Shown here piece by piece: positions 42,005 to 52,420 of a stretch of 64,000 nt of DNA. Positions within the stretch are counted from its first letter, which is position 1, and every line of letters starts with the position of its first letter. The DNA lies in NCBI GenBank assembly GCA_028583415.1, contig CM053269.1, positions 54,053,007-54,117,006 on the forward strand, given 5' to 3'. A program made the translations under genes and the position numbers. The notes beneath the pieces were generated by a model that did not search any database, was not told where the DNA came from, and was given only the letters and a program-made list of their open reading frames with translations. This DNA is from Protea cynaroides. Lineage: Eukaryota; Streptophyta; Magnoliopsida; Proteales; Proteaceae.

Positions 42005-42115
42005 TGCTTTGGTGCATAATAAAGTTGCTTCATTGTAACTTGGTGATCATAGATTTGAATCTCCTCAAAATTGAGGTAAGAGATCAAGTATGGCAGGAGC
42101 CTCATGCTTCGATTC
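42005..42115 (+). mobile_element. Decayed SINE-like fragment
   Basis: The order GTTGCTTCATTGTAACTTGG, TGATCATAGATTTGAATC, GAGGTAAGAGATCAAG and GGAGCCTCATGC follows the Au-like SINE body seen at 32290-32460, but with many changes. Confidence 0.35.
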
Positions 42116-42373
42116 ACCAACATGAACATATCGGATCATTTCCCCAAGGACTAGCTTAGTTGTTAAAGATCAACACAACAACAAAGAAATCATGACTTCA
42201 ACTCTCCCTAGGAACCAAAAAATAAAAAATAAAAAATAATCTGGAACATTTTTTTCCCACCTTCCTCTAAAAATCTCTAATAACCTAATTAATTTGTTAT
42301 TTGTCGTCTGATGGTATAAAAGCTGATTTCGCTGAAACAAGGGCTCCAAAGAAAACGCGAAGACGAGGAAACC

Positions 42374-45300
42374 ATGACTCGTTTAAGCACCGAGCAGATA
42401 TTACAGGAGAAGCAGAGCGGCGACCCTAACTCTGTGACTGCTCTTCTCCTTCATCACAAAGCTCTTTCTGATGTACATATTCTGTTATCTTCTGTCTCAC
42501 TGTCTTGGAGTTTTGACTCTTGAACATAAACACTTGCCTTGCTTCGTTTGAAGTTTATGAGATCATTAGGCCATTTTTTGAATCCCTGATGCCGCCTATT
42601 CTTGTGCATCTTGCAGGTTTCTTGTTTAAACGACTTCAAGAGCTTGGAGAAACTCGACCTGGGTTTCAATAATCTTTCATCTCTTGAGGTACTGTTCTTC
42701 CCTACTCCGTAGCACTTTCAAGTCTGTAAGATGCCATACTTGCCGCTTCATATCTCTAAATCTAAATTATCTCTCGCCCGACTAGATTAGACGCTATTTT
42801 AGCGTGGTAGGTTAGTTTTGTGGTATTTATCGCTATCCAAAGCCTAAACACATTCTTGAGCTTTCTACCATACCTTAATTTCTTATCAAAGGTAGATGTT
42901 AGTAAATACTAAATAGAACGAACTAAAAGCATTTCTCTATGTTCTTGACATCTTCGTTTCAGTAGAGTTTTGGGTGGCATGTTTCGGTCCTTTTCCCCAT
43001 TACATAGAAAAAGTGAGCCAGGTAAATCAAAAGGCAATCTCTCACATTCTGCTAGGGAAGAAATTAGAAAAACAGAAAACCCTACAGGTTGCCGTCACAA
43101 ATTCCACACCCCAAAACCACATTTGGATTGTGTACAAAAAAAAATTAATTGATTGCTCAGTGAACGATTTCTATGAATGACTTTTTTTCCCCTTTTTTTA
43201 TTTTTGCATTTGCCCTTCTCCTATCATAATGTTGGTTCGGTTATCATGTAAGATGAATTTCTCAAATACTCTAGTGGTTGAATTGTTCTTGTGCATTTCC
43301 AGTGACTACAAAATACTAAATCATTAAATTTTCTCGCAAGTTAACTTTGGCTTTTTATTATTGAACAGGGTTTAAGGTCATGCGTCAATTTAAAGTGGCT
43401 GTCAGTCTTACAAAACAAGGTCCATAGCTTGAACGGAATTGAAGGCCTTTCTAAGCTTATGGTAAGTTGCTATATGTTTCTTACCTCATTCACTTTCATT
43501 TTTCATGGGTGAATTACATGCATTTTGCAATTGAAGCTAAAAGATCAGCATGTTTTGTTCTATCTCATTTGTTACTATTTTATTAGTATTGTCCCTCCAT
43601 GCAAGTGGACCGACTCCGAAGGGGATTCGGGGGTGGCTGTCACTGCGGGGGTTCGGGGTTGGCTGTCACTGCGGGGGTTCGGGGTTGGCAACCACTGAGG
43701 AAAAGTTTTAGGGTTGCCTGGGGTAAATTTGGAAATCGGATCTTTATGTTTTCTTTAAATGATTAGCGACGGAGGTTATTAGGGTTATGGGATTCTATGT
43801 AAACATGGAGAAACGAGAGGAAGAGAGCGTGTAACCCATTCTCCATTGTTAGTGAAAACTCCTCTCCCCTCTCCATGGATGTAGACTTCCTGCTGAACCA
43901 CGTAAATCCTTGCATTGTGTGATTGTTTTATTTGTATTTCGTTTTGTTTTTCTGCATCATGAATAGGGTTTGATTTTCTACAAACTGATATTACTCCCAA
44001 GTTGGAATTACAATAATATCATGTTCCTCCAACACTGTCCCAAACCACCTCTATGCCTATATGATTATTGGGTTAACGAGTATTAAATATTATAATGTTG
44101 ATTGTATTCTGAATCAACGAAGCAGAAGGTCCTAGTATACACCTCTTACAGCCCTTCTATCTTCTCTGTTGATAGGTCTTAAATGCTGGCAAGAATAAGC
44201 TGAAAGCAATGGATGAGGTCAGGTCTCTCATAAGCTTACGGGCCCTCATTCTGAATGGTATTTGTCATGATTCAAACTAGTACTCCCCTGTCCGCTTCCT
44301 TTATCCCTCTCAAACCCCCTTCTTGTTCAATTCGGAGCAAATCCAATCTCTGACTAGCTATACCATTTCACTTGAATTTAAAATTTAATCTATTGAAAGG
44401 AACCTTCCAGTGTGTGTATTTTATGGCATATATTTGTTATTCTGCTCATTTTCTTGTTATTTGTTCTCTCCTTGTTTGTATGTACAGATAATGAGATAGC
44501 TTCCATTTGCAAGCTAGACGAACTAAAGGACTTGAACACTCTCGGTATGAGTGTCTTCATTCTCAAATTATTTCAAGGAAAAAAAAGAAAAGAAATAGAT
44601 GAAAATGATTTGATTTTTCTCTTGCCTCTTCTCCCGTTTTATCTGGTTAACTAACTGCTACAAGATGTTTAGGGAATATTGTAGCATGCCCGATTTATTA
44701 AATATGGGCCAGATTTTAGTATAGGTTTGGATTGGGATTTTTCTTTTTGGGTTTTATACTTTTATTGTTGTAAAGGGCTTAAATTTTAAGCCCAATAGTG
44801 GGGGTCTTAAGTATGCATGAAAATTATCATTTTTTGGTGGGTCCTTTTTTTTTTTTTTTTTTTTTAATTTTTATTTTTATTTTTTTATGATACTTAGATT
44901 GGTGGATCCTGTTTTAGTGTTAGTTTAATATGATTTATCCTATCCCTAAGTCTTAGTTTTGAGTTAGTTTATGAACTGTAGAGTCCTTAGCTATCTAGTG
45001 CTATCTAGTTAGGAAAGTATTAGTAGTTGGATAATCTCGGAGAGTTGGTTTGTTTTCTATATCCTTGTAACGATTTAGGTGATTTGAAATTAATGGAATG
45101 AATTGTTTGCTTGGAAACATGCAAGCTGGCTCTTTAATCTCTCTTCTTTTTTCTCTCTTAATCTGGTAAGATATTTTTCTTTCCTATTCCCCTCTTTCTC
45201 CCACGATTCTGATTTTATAGTTCTCTGTCTCACACTTATGACTTTTTTCTCCCCCATCCCTGTGGCACTAGTAGAATTCCTTCTTCTCTTGTACATTCTA

Positions 45301-47235
45301 TTTTCTTTTCTCTTTCAAGGTAATATTTTCTTTCTCCTTTTCTGTCCTGTTTTACCTCCCATCTTATCTTAATCAAGGTTCTTAATCTCGCTTTCAACTG
45401 ATCAGTCTCGAAACCAAGTTATTCCATTGAAACCTGGAATTTTTTCTAGGCGAATTTGAAACCAAGAGATCACAGGTTTCGGCTGAAATCTGGTTGAAAG
45501 ACTCAAAACCTGGAATTTTTTCTATGCTGAATTTGAAACCTAGGTCAAAACCTCTGTCAAAATCCTTGAGTTCTATGTCAAACCTGTTGAAACCCAGTAC
45601 AAGTAGTATCAACCCTTGCTTTTCGTCGCGGACAAGGTCGAAACCGAGATATCTGTCGAAATACTTATATTTAATTAATTTCTTTCTTAATACTGAATTC
45701 AGATATTATTCCAATATCACCTTCCATAAAATCGGACCCTCCAGATCTAGATATAGATCTAGCCATATCAATCACTAGATCTCAATCTGACCGTTAGAGT
45801 TGACATCAGGCTTGATCCAATCTAGCCTTCAGATTAAGATCTTCTTCCTTCCACCTTTAATGAGCCCATCACTCGCGGTTCCAATTTTATCTGCATCAGC
45901 TTATTTATGATGATTAATTACAAGTGACATTTAAAATGCATGGATCCTATTACGATTATATATAATGAAGGTCGATCCCCCTGTCTAAAAAGTATTGTCT
46001 CGAGTTACACTTCATGCCTTGATTAAAGTTGTAGAATGACTTATCAATGGCTTTAGCGTTTTATAATTGGGGGGAAACATAGCAATAATGGGATAGTTGT
46101 TTTTTTTTTTTGTTTTTTTTTCCTATAGAGAAGTTAGATAATTACTTTGTTAGTTCTAGTTTTGACTTGTAATTTAAAAAGACAAACTTATGCATCTATT
46201 TATGGATATATCTCAGAAATTTTTTTTATTGTCGGAAACTTGCTCGTGGTTTGTTCAATATGATTTTCCTGTGCTCTATTATTGCGTAGAAATTTGTTAT
46301 TTGACACTGCCCATATATTAACAGTGTGCTTTGCCTTTTCGGAATTCTCTACAGTTCTTTCTAGAAATCCAATTGTTGACATTGGTAACTCCTTGGTCAA
46401 GTTGAAGAGGATTACAAAGGTAAGTACAACTGTGGATTTTCTCCCCACTAAGGACTGAAACATTTTTTTTTTCTGAAAGCAAATGTCGTCAAAGCTCTTT
46501 TAAAAATTTCCAGCTGTCGCTCGCCAATTGCCAACTTCAAACCATTGGGGCTTCACTCAGTTCCTGTGTGAATTTGAAAGAACTGCGACTTGCTCACAAT
46601 GAAATCACGGTACATTTTCTACTCTTTTAACTCATTGCTCTGGAAGCCAAGTTTTCCCAAAAGTAGATCCTACTTGAATTTCTTTAACTTCCATTTTATT
46701 GACTTTTGGTTTTTGTCATGCTGTGGATTGATTGGTTGTTGCAATGTTGTCAAAATGAACCATAGGCTTAACAGTTTCTGTCCACAGCTCTCCAACTGCC
46801 GATGTGCCATGTTTGTCAACAATACATCTGTTTTCAGTGCCTGATGCTGGTAGAGTAGCAAGGGTATTTAGTGGGATGTTTAGTTACTTTTGACAATAAG
46901 CAGTATAAATGCTAATAGGATCCAGCAACATTCTAACCTTCTGAATTGACAAATCAACCAGTTCATGTGTCAGTTATAATGATACAGTGACCATTTAAAG
47001 ATTTTCCAGAAAGCTAGGGTTTGTAAAATGGTCCAAGTAGTTCAATTGTTTAAATCAATTTCTTAAATGCTGATTTGTTTTTTCCCCGGCTTGGATGGAA
47101 CAATGCACAGGATTTTTACTGTCAGCCTCAGATGTTTGTAGGAGTATGTCTTTGTTGGTTTTACTTTCTATGCCTTTGTGAACATCAGTTTTAGTTGTAT
47201 ACCCTTCCATTTTAAGTTTGACATGTTAAAATTAA

Positions 47236-47266
<31 letters not shown>

Positions 47267-48325
47267 ATAATTCCCAGACTCTCCCAGCTGCTATGGCTCA
47301 TAACATAAAGATCCGAAACCTTGATTTGGGGAACAATTTGATTACCAGATGGTCAGACCTGAAGGTAACTTGGTGGTGTATTAATTATCTTTTACATTTG
47401 TTGATGTAAAAGTGTTTGGAAATGCTGCTTACTGGTGAATACCTTAAGTTTAGGTACTTTCTTCTTTAACCAACATGAAAAATCTGAATCTGCAAGGAAA
47501 CCCAGTTGCAGAAAAGGATAAGCTAGCAAAAAAGGTTAATTTTCCCCTTAATTTTGCATGTTCTTATGTACCATTTGAACCCATCTGTGCCCTCTCAAGT
47601 GTTTATTTTTGGGGAAAATGCTACTGCAGATCAAAACATTAGTGCCAAACTTGCTGATATTCAATACCAGGCCTCTAGAAAGAAGCAATAAAGCCCTCAA
47701 ACAAGATCTTGATGGTCATAAAATTGATGGATCTCGTATTGATAATATTTCTGATCTTGAAGAGCTGAAGTCGGAGAAGAGAGAAAGCCCTAGGGGGAAT
47801 AAGAACTTCTCCCAGAAAAATATTTCAAGTCATAGTAAAGATGGTCCTTTGGGTGGTGGTAGCGATCTTGATGTGGAGAAGTATGTGAAAAGGGAGAATA
47901 AAGATGCCTCTGGCAGTAGCAAGGATGATATAAAGAGAAAATCAAAGACAGAGAATAATGAAATTTACATGACTGATGTGGAGAAGGAAAAAAAGCGGAA
48001 GAGGCTGACAATGACGGAGGTGAAAGATGTCTCAGGTAGTAGCAAGAGAAAATCAAAGGCAGAAAAGAGTGAACTTGATGTGATAGATGATGGTGAAACT
48101 CCATTCATGGAACTTATTGTCTCTAGTAGTGCTGAATATCTTATAGATGGTGATGGCAAGAAAAATAAAGACATTCAAGATGTCAAATCTCTTGGCAGTT
48201 TCACTAAATTCCCTGCTAAGAGGAAGAAATCGGGAAAGTGCCTAGGCGTGGGCAGTTCTGCAATGCAGTTGTTGTTGCCTGCAACTGAAGTTGGAATGGG
48301 TGGGCCATCAGCATGGGATGCATAA
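42374..48325 (+). CDS. SDS22/dynein-light-chain-type leucine-rich-repeat protein
   Basis: Ten exons join in frame: 42374-42472, 42617-42688, 43369-43461, 44176-44257, 44488-44544, 46355-46419, 46514-46609, 47278-47364, 47454-47534 and 47630-48325, giving 475 residues. Residues about 34-244 are SDS22-like LRRs (LEKLDLGFNNLSSLEGL, LKWLSVLQNKVHSLNGIEGL, LRALILNDNEI, LKELRLAHNEIT, MKNLNLQGNP), and most exons correspond to about one repeat. Residues 245-475 are a highly charged, lysine/serine-rich tail with possible nuclear signals (EKKRKRL, AKRKKSGK), ending GGPSAWDA. Plant relatives are annotated as outer-arm dynein light chain 1-like or protein phosphatase 1 regulator-like; plants with flower-type sperm lack axonemes, so a scaffold role is more likely. 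The specific function is unknown. Confidence 0.85.
43621..43700. repeat. G-rich 26-bp tandem repeat in intron 3
   Basis: TGGCTGTCACTGCGGGGGTT plus CGGGGT is repeated perfectly at 43634-43659 and 43660-43685 and begins again at 43686. It is preceded by GGGGATTCGGGGG, so four or more G-tracts lie close together on the plus strand. Confidence 0.8.
44660..45370. mobile_element. Possible solo-LTR-like insert in LRR-gene intron 5
   Basis: The 1.8-kb intron between exons 5 and 6 is much longer than its neighbours. It includes TTGTAACGATTTAGG followed by GAAATTAATGGAATG and pyrimidine-rich leader-like DNA, as in plant LTR R/U5 regions. Clear ends and target duplication are not identified. Confidence 0.35.
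45375..45665. repeat. GAAACC-rich degenerate repeat
   Basis: GAAACCTGGAATTTTTTCTA occurs at about 45429 and, with one change at its start, at about 45504. Many GAAACC/GTCGAAA phrases surround it. Style and composition resemble the 31215-31720 element. Confidence 0.6.
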
Positions 48326-49343
48326 TATGGGAAAGAATTTTACATCTATGATGCTCCAATGGTGCATGCTTCTGGTGGCCATTTCTCAGGTAACCAGTCC
48401 CAACATTCTCAGTTTTGACGCCAACAAATTTCTATTGCTCTTTTACTATCAAGCACGATATGATATGTTGCCCAAAAATTTTGGTCTCTTCAGCACACAA
48501 CCTCCTCTCCACACCCCTATATCAGTTATGGAAGACACTGTTTCACAATATAATTCTGGAGATGGATAAGAGAAGTAATTAACGAGTTGACAAGGTGGTC
48601 AGGGGTGAGGAATTCCAAGAGACGAGTGTTTTTGCATGGCCTGAATGATGATGAAGTGCAGCAAAGGTTGGGAGGAACTTCCCCTTCCCATTTTCTTCAG
48701 CTGATCTAGTGAAAATGAGAATCATCTTTCTGCCGTTGTGTATGAGAAAGATTCAAGTAAACTCAGGTCCAGTAATGATGGTGTGAAGTCAGTATGGGTT
48801 GCTATGCATCATCAGTATTGTGGAATCATGATGTTACTCCATGTCATAAGCTGCTTTTGTCATCACATAGGCTTCAAATCCCAAACCTTATTAGCTCATC
48901 TATACATGTTTTATCAGCTTTCGTTTGGAGTCTCAGCTTTATGTTGTGATAACGTGATCCTTTCAGTTATTATAATTTTCATTGCTTTGAGGATACTTAA
49001 ACTTGTTTTCATTTGGTGATAAATAAGTCCACCTCGTTTGCAGTGTTTAAGTTGTGTTTGCAAATGCTATACACAAAGTTATCTGGGAAATGGATGTAGG
49101 GCTTAATTTTGTGTTGAGATGCATTAGGAAATGTCTCATGAGATGTGACCTAAAGAACCATTTCCTGATGTTGAAAATGACTGTTTCTTTAAATCGTCAA
49201 TGATCTGATGGTTGTGTCCAATTTCTGAATGAGCCCCATTATTAAATGATCAAGCGTTGGCATTCAGAACAGTGCCTTGTAACGATAACAATTCCTAAGG
49301 GTATTGGCATGCATAACAATGCATGGTAGTTTTATGGGAGATG
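48326..49343. other. LRR-gene 3' UTR and downstream sequence
   Basis: No coding domain is recognised. The first several hundred bases are probably 3' UTR of the LRR gene, although a further 3' exon cannot be excluded. Confidence 0.4.
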
Positions 49344-49566
49344 CAAATCGTCTCATCCCTGAGATTCAGGAGGCGTGGCGGCGACCCCATTGGATGATCG
49401 CCACGTGGGGGTCGGATGAATCCGACCCCTCCGTTCGAGCCGACAAACCGAGCGGACAAGAGAGTGTCGGCTCGAACGGAGGGGTCGGATTCATCCGACC
49501 CCCACGTGGCAACCATCCAGTGGGGTCGCCGCCACGCCTTCCAAATCTCAGGGATGAGACGATTTG
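49344..49566. mobile_element. Foldback MITE with 102-bp arms
   Basis: Arms 49344-49445 and 49465-49566 are nearly perfect reverse complements, from CAAATCGTCTCATCCCTGAG to GTTCGAGCCGACA, with a 19-base loop. The sequence is GC-rich compared with its surroundings and contains GGGGTCGGAT and CCACGTGGGGG. No convincing target duplication is seen; the 9 bases outside extended ends (GTTTTATGG and GTATTAATG) are only partly alike. A short hairpin transcript is possible. Confidence 0.85.
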
Positions 49567-49569
49567 AAT

Positions 49570-50926
49570 CCGTATTAATGTCTTCCTATTGGAGGACACC
49601 TGCTTCCTTTTGTATTTAAGGTTTGTTTGGTTTTTTGGTTGTTGGATTGTCGAGAGGCTTGTGGTTGCTTGAGTTTACTTTTGAACAATCACAACATTTT
49701 GCCAAATAAAGTAAGACATCCTTAGCTTCACGTTTTCATTGGTTTGCAAAAAAAAGGGAAAATGGATAGAGATCCCACGTCTGAAGATACCGATTCCATC
49801 TCTCTTTGGGAAATTTCAATTAGGAAACTTTAATCAAAGGAGATAATGGAAGACCAACATTATTATCTCTTCCTTTTGATGGAGATAGAATTTCTAGGTA
49901 AAGAAGAAGAATCTCAAAAAGGGAAAACATCAATGCCATCAAAATCGTTAGAATTGGCAATGAGATCCCTGGACCATGAGTCTCTTAGAAGCTTGAGTAG
50001 CATGTGTGCCTTGCATTTGGCACGTTTCGTGCAATCACTCTCCACCAGTAGTAGCAACTGCATCACAACCCTAGCCACCACCGCATCTCTCTATAATTGT
50101 TCTGAGGCCGAGGCTTTTAGCAGTAGAGATCAAGAGGTTGGAGAGAAGAATGAGAGAAAAAAAGGTCGGAGAGAAAAATTTGGAGATGTGAGTCTTTTCA
50201 TTCTTTTTCCTAGATTTTTGTATTTTTCCCATACAAAATTTCTCACCAAGTCTTTTTACTAGAAAAAAATTGTCTGTGACACTCTGTTATCTCAGAATGC
50301 ATAAAAAACATAGAAAATGTATTGATCACAAATCCCTCCCAATGATCAGGATCAAATCTGTTACACCAAATTGCTATTGACAATCATGACCCCTTTTTAC
50401 TCCACCTCTATGAAGGACAATTGATTTTGAAAACCATCACGTGTTGACGATTGCACCATCATTAGCCAGTCTCAAGTTCAAACGAGTGCAATCCTCTGCC
50501 TTTTCTTACCAAAAAAAAAAAAGTTTCCTTTGCGTTTACTCCAGAGTCGAGATGCTGTAGCTAGACGTTTCTGGTTTTTCAGATAAAAATCATCTCCAAT
50601 TCGTACAGAGATTAGAGACGTCCAGTGCCCGATGGATTTGCAGCATGTGGCATTGTTTTAATCCAATGGTGATGATGGCCAGTGGAGTATATAGTTTACC
50701 AACAATGTTAGGATACATTGAAACTAAAGATTAGGCTTTATCTCGATTTGGGGTTTCATTCGTTGGAAAAGGGGGAAAACCGAAGGAGAAAAATCTTCTG
50801 TGAGGTACTTGTGTAGTGAAGATTTTATTCACACTTATTCAAACAGTGTGGATCCACTCAAAGTACATCAAGATACATGTAGATCTACTTTGAATGGATG
50901 AGATCCTTAGTATGAGAGTGGCCTCA
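49570..50926. other. Intergenic region without supported gene
   Basis: A 138-codon frame at 49846-50262 is the longest but shows no family motif. I see no promoter, splice pattern or repeat end that would support it. Confidence 0.4.
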
Positions 50927-50935
50927 CTCGATAGG

Positions 50936-51096
50936 GGACTTGGATCGTCTCCAGTCCGTCCAGTCATCCAGTTGTGGACTGGGCGGACTGGATTTAAAGG
51001 ACACGCATACCAATACATGGGGAGGGGCGTGTCCTTTAAATCCAGTCCGTCCGTCCACGACTGGACGGCTGGACGGACTGGAGACGATCTTTTTCC
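50936..51096. mobile_element. Mutator-like MITE with 9-bp target duplication (161 bp)
   Basis: A perfect 9-bp duplication CTCGATAGG flanks the element (50927-50935 and 51097-51105). Ends are inverted (GGACTTGGATCGTCTCC and, reversed, GGAAAAAGATCGTCTCC), and the arms continue with CAGTCCGTCCAG and TTTAAAGGACACGC around a central loop. A 9-bp duplication with long inverted repeats is the Mutator-like pattern. Confidence 0.85.
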
Positions 51097-51319
51097 CTCG
51101 ATAGGATCCCAATCCAAAACGAAGAACAAAGAAGCTACCCGAGGGGAGAATAAAATATCTACCCTGACAGCAAACCACGGATTCTCTGCAACTCCTCCGG
51201 TAGGGTATGGGTTCTCTGCAAGTCCCCCCGCAGGCCATCCGTGGGCAACCAGCAAGGCTAAACCCTTTTCTTCGATCACCTTCAGAATATTAAGGGCCTC
51301 AAGATACCATCCTTGTTCT

Positions 51320-51480
51320 TAATGAATGACCATTAAATTGTTGTGTGTGACAGCATTAGGAAGGATCCATTCCTCTGCCATATCTTTTATTACTTTCTCC
51401 ACTTGTTCAAATTGCTCAGATTCCTCAGATTCGTCGCTGAGAGAGAGTTTCGCAGGAGGGAAAGAATCAAGGATTAACAA
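51320..51480 (-). pseudogene. Possible PPR-gene fragment
   Basis: The minus-strand frame reads EQVEKVIKDMAEEWILPNA then VTHNNLMVIH and a stop, resembling one pentatricopeptide repeat (position-typical V.K.M...G..PN.VT.N.L). It is preceded by an acidic serine-rich stretch (LSLSDESEESEQF). Only one repeat is seen, so it is either the end of a decayed PPR gene or a chance match. Confidence 0.3.
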
Positions 51481-51599
51481 GTACGATTTTGCGATTGTTT
51501 GTTTTGTGTTAAAAAAAAAAAAAAAAATAGAGATCTGTTCACATCCAAAGTCACAACCCAATTAAAATTCTTAAAAAGAATTCATGAAAACGAATTAAA

Positions 51600-52190
51600 A
51601 CTTAGAATGCACCCTTATCTCTTTCTCTCCCTGATGTAAAACCTTATCAATAACAGATAACTGGCTTTGAGAAAAGCTTATTACATTACAGAATACTGAT
51701 TACAGATTAAAAGGAAAAAATTGTTGTCAAATTTCCGGCTACCAAAAGCGAAGAAGAGGAGTTGCAGAGAACCAAGCGGAAATTTTCGTCGTTGCTATAC
51801 CTCTGAATTCATGGACAACACTGCGTTTGACGAAGATTAAGGTTGAGAAGCGAAGATCATGAAGGACAACGAAGAAAGTGAGGATGGAGGGTTGGGAGTA
51901 CGACGGAGAAGCCGTTGGGACCTAACTAACTTTCGATTAATTGCAGAGGGAATACAAAATCAAAATCGTGAAAAGATTGCTTGTGTGTTGCTCAAGCGTA
52001 TTCAGAGATACACAACAGATGGTGACAGACACTAGATGAGAGAAACTCCACGTGGCACTCATCGAGCCACTGGCCTTCTCCAATCATTTTACGAATTGGG
52101 AACGATTTCTATCCATTGACTTGGTGGTTCACCAGCCACATCCATTGCATCACAATGAGCATAGGATTCTTTATATGCTCTGTTATTGGT
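51600..52190. other. Intergenic sequence
   Basis: No gene or repeat is supported on either strand. Confidence 0.35.
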
Positions 52191-52420
52191 ATCCAAATCC
52201 TCACCTCTCACAGGTTTGAGAGGAGAGGCAGCGGCCCAGTTAGATTACCAACACCTAGGACTCTGGTGAATCCGAGTCTTTCATCAGAACTGAATTCATC
52301 AGAACCGAATTCACTCCCTTGTTGGTTTGGATTCATCTGAACCCTAAGTATCAACCATCCATCGGACTGCCCCCACTCCACTCCTCCTGAACCTATGCGA
52401 GGAGAGGATGAGGATCCTTT
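52191..52420. mobile_element. Old foldback MITE related to the 49.4-kb copy
   Basis: The ends ATCCAAATCCTCACCTCTCA and, reversed, AAGGATCCTCATCCTCTCCT are imperfect inverted repeats. The inner parts GGCAGCGGCCCAGT and GGGGGCAGTCCGAT also pair. The motif order matches the element at 49344-49566 but with much more divergence. Confidence 0.5.

Noticed and set aside
47790..48174. Minus-strand frames opposite the LRR-gene last exon
   Set aside because: They are antisense shadows of the lysine/serine-rich coding exon.
49846..50262. 138-codon open frame as a gene
   Set aside because: No motif, no splice or promoter context, and low-complexity lysine/serine content; probably chance.
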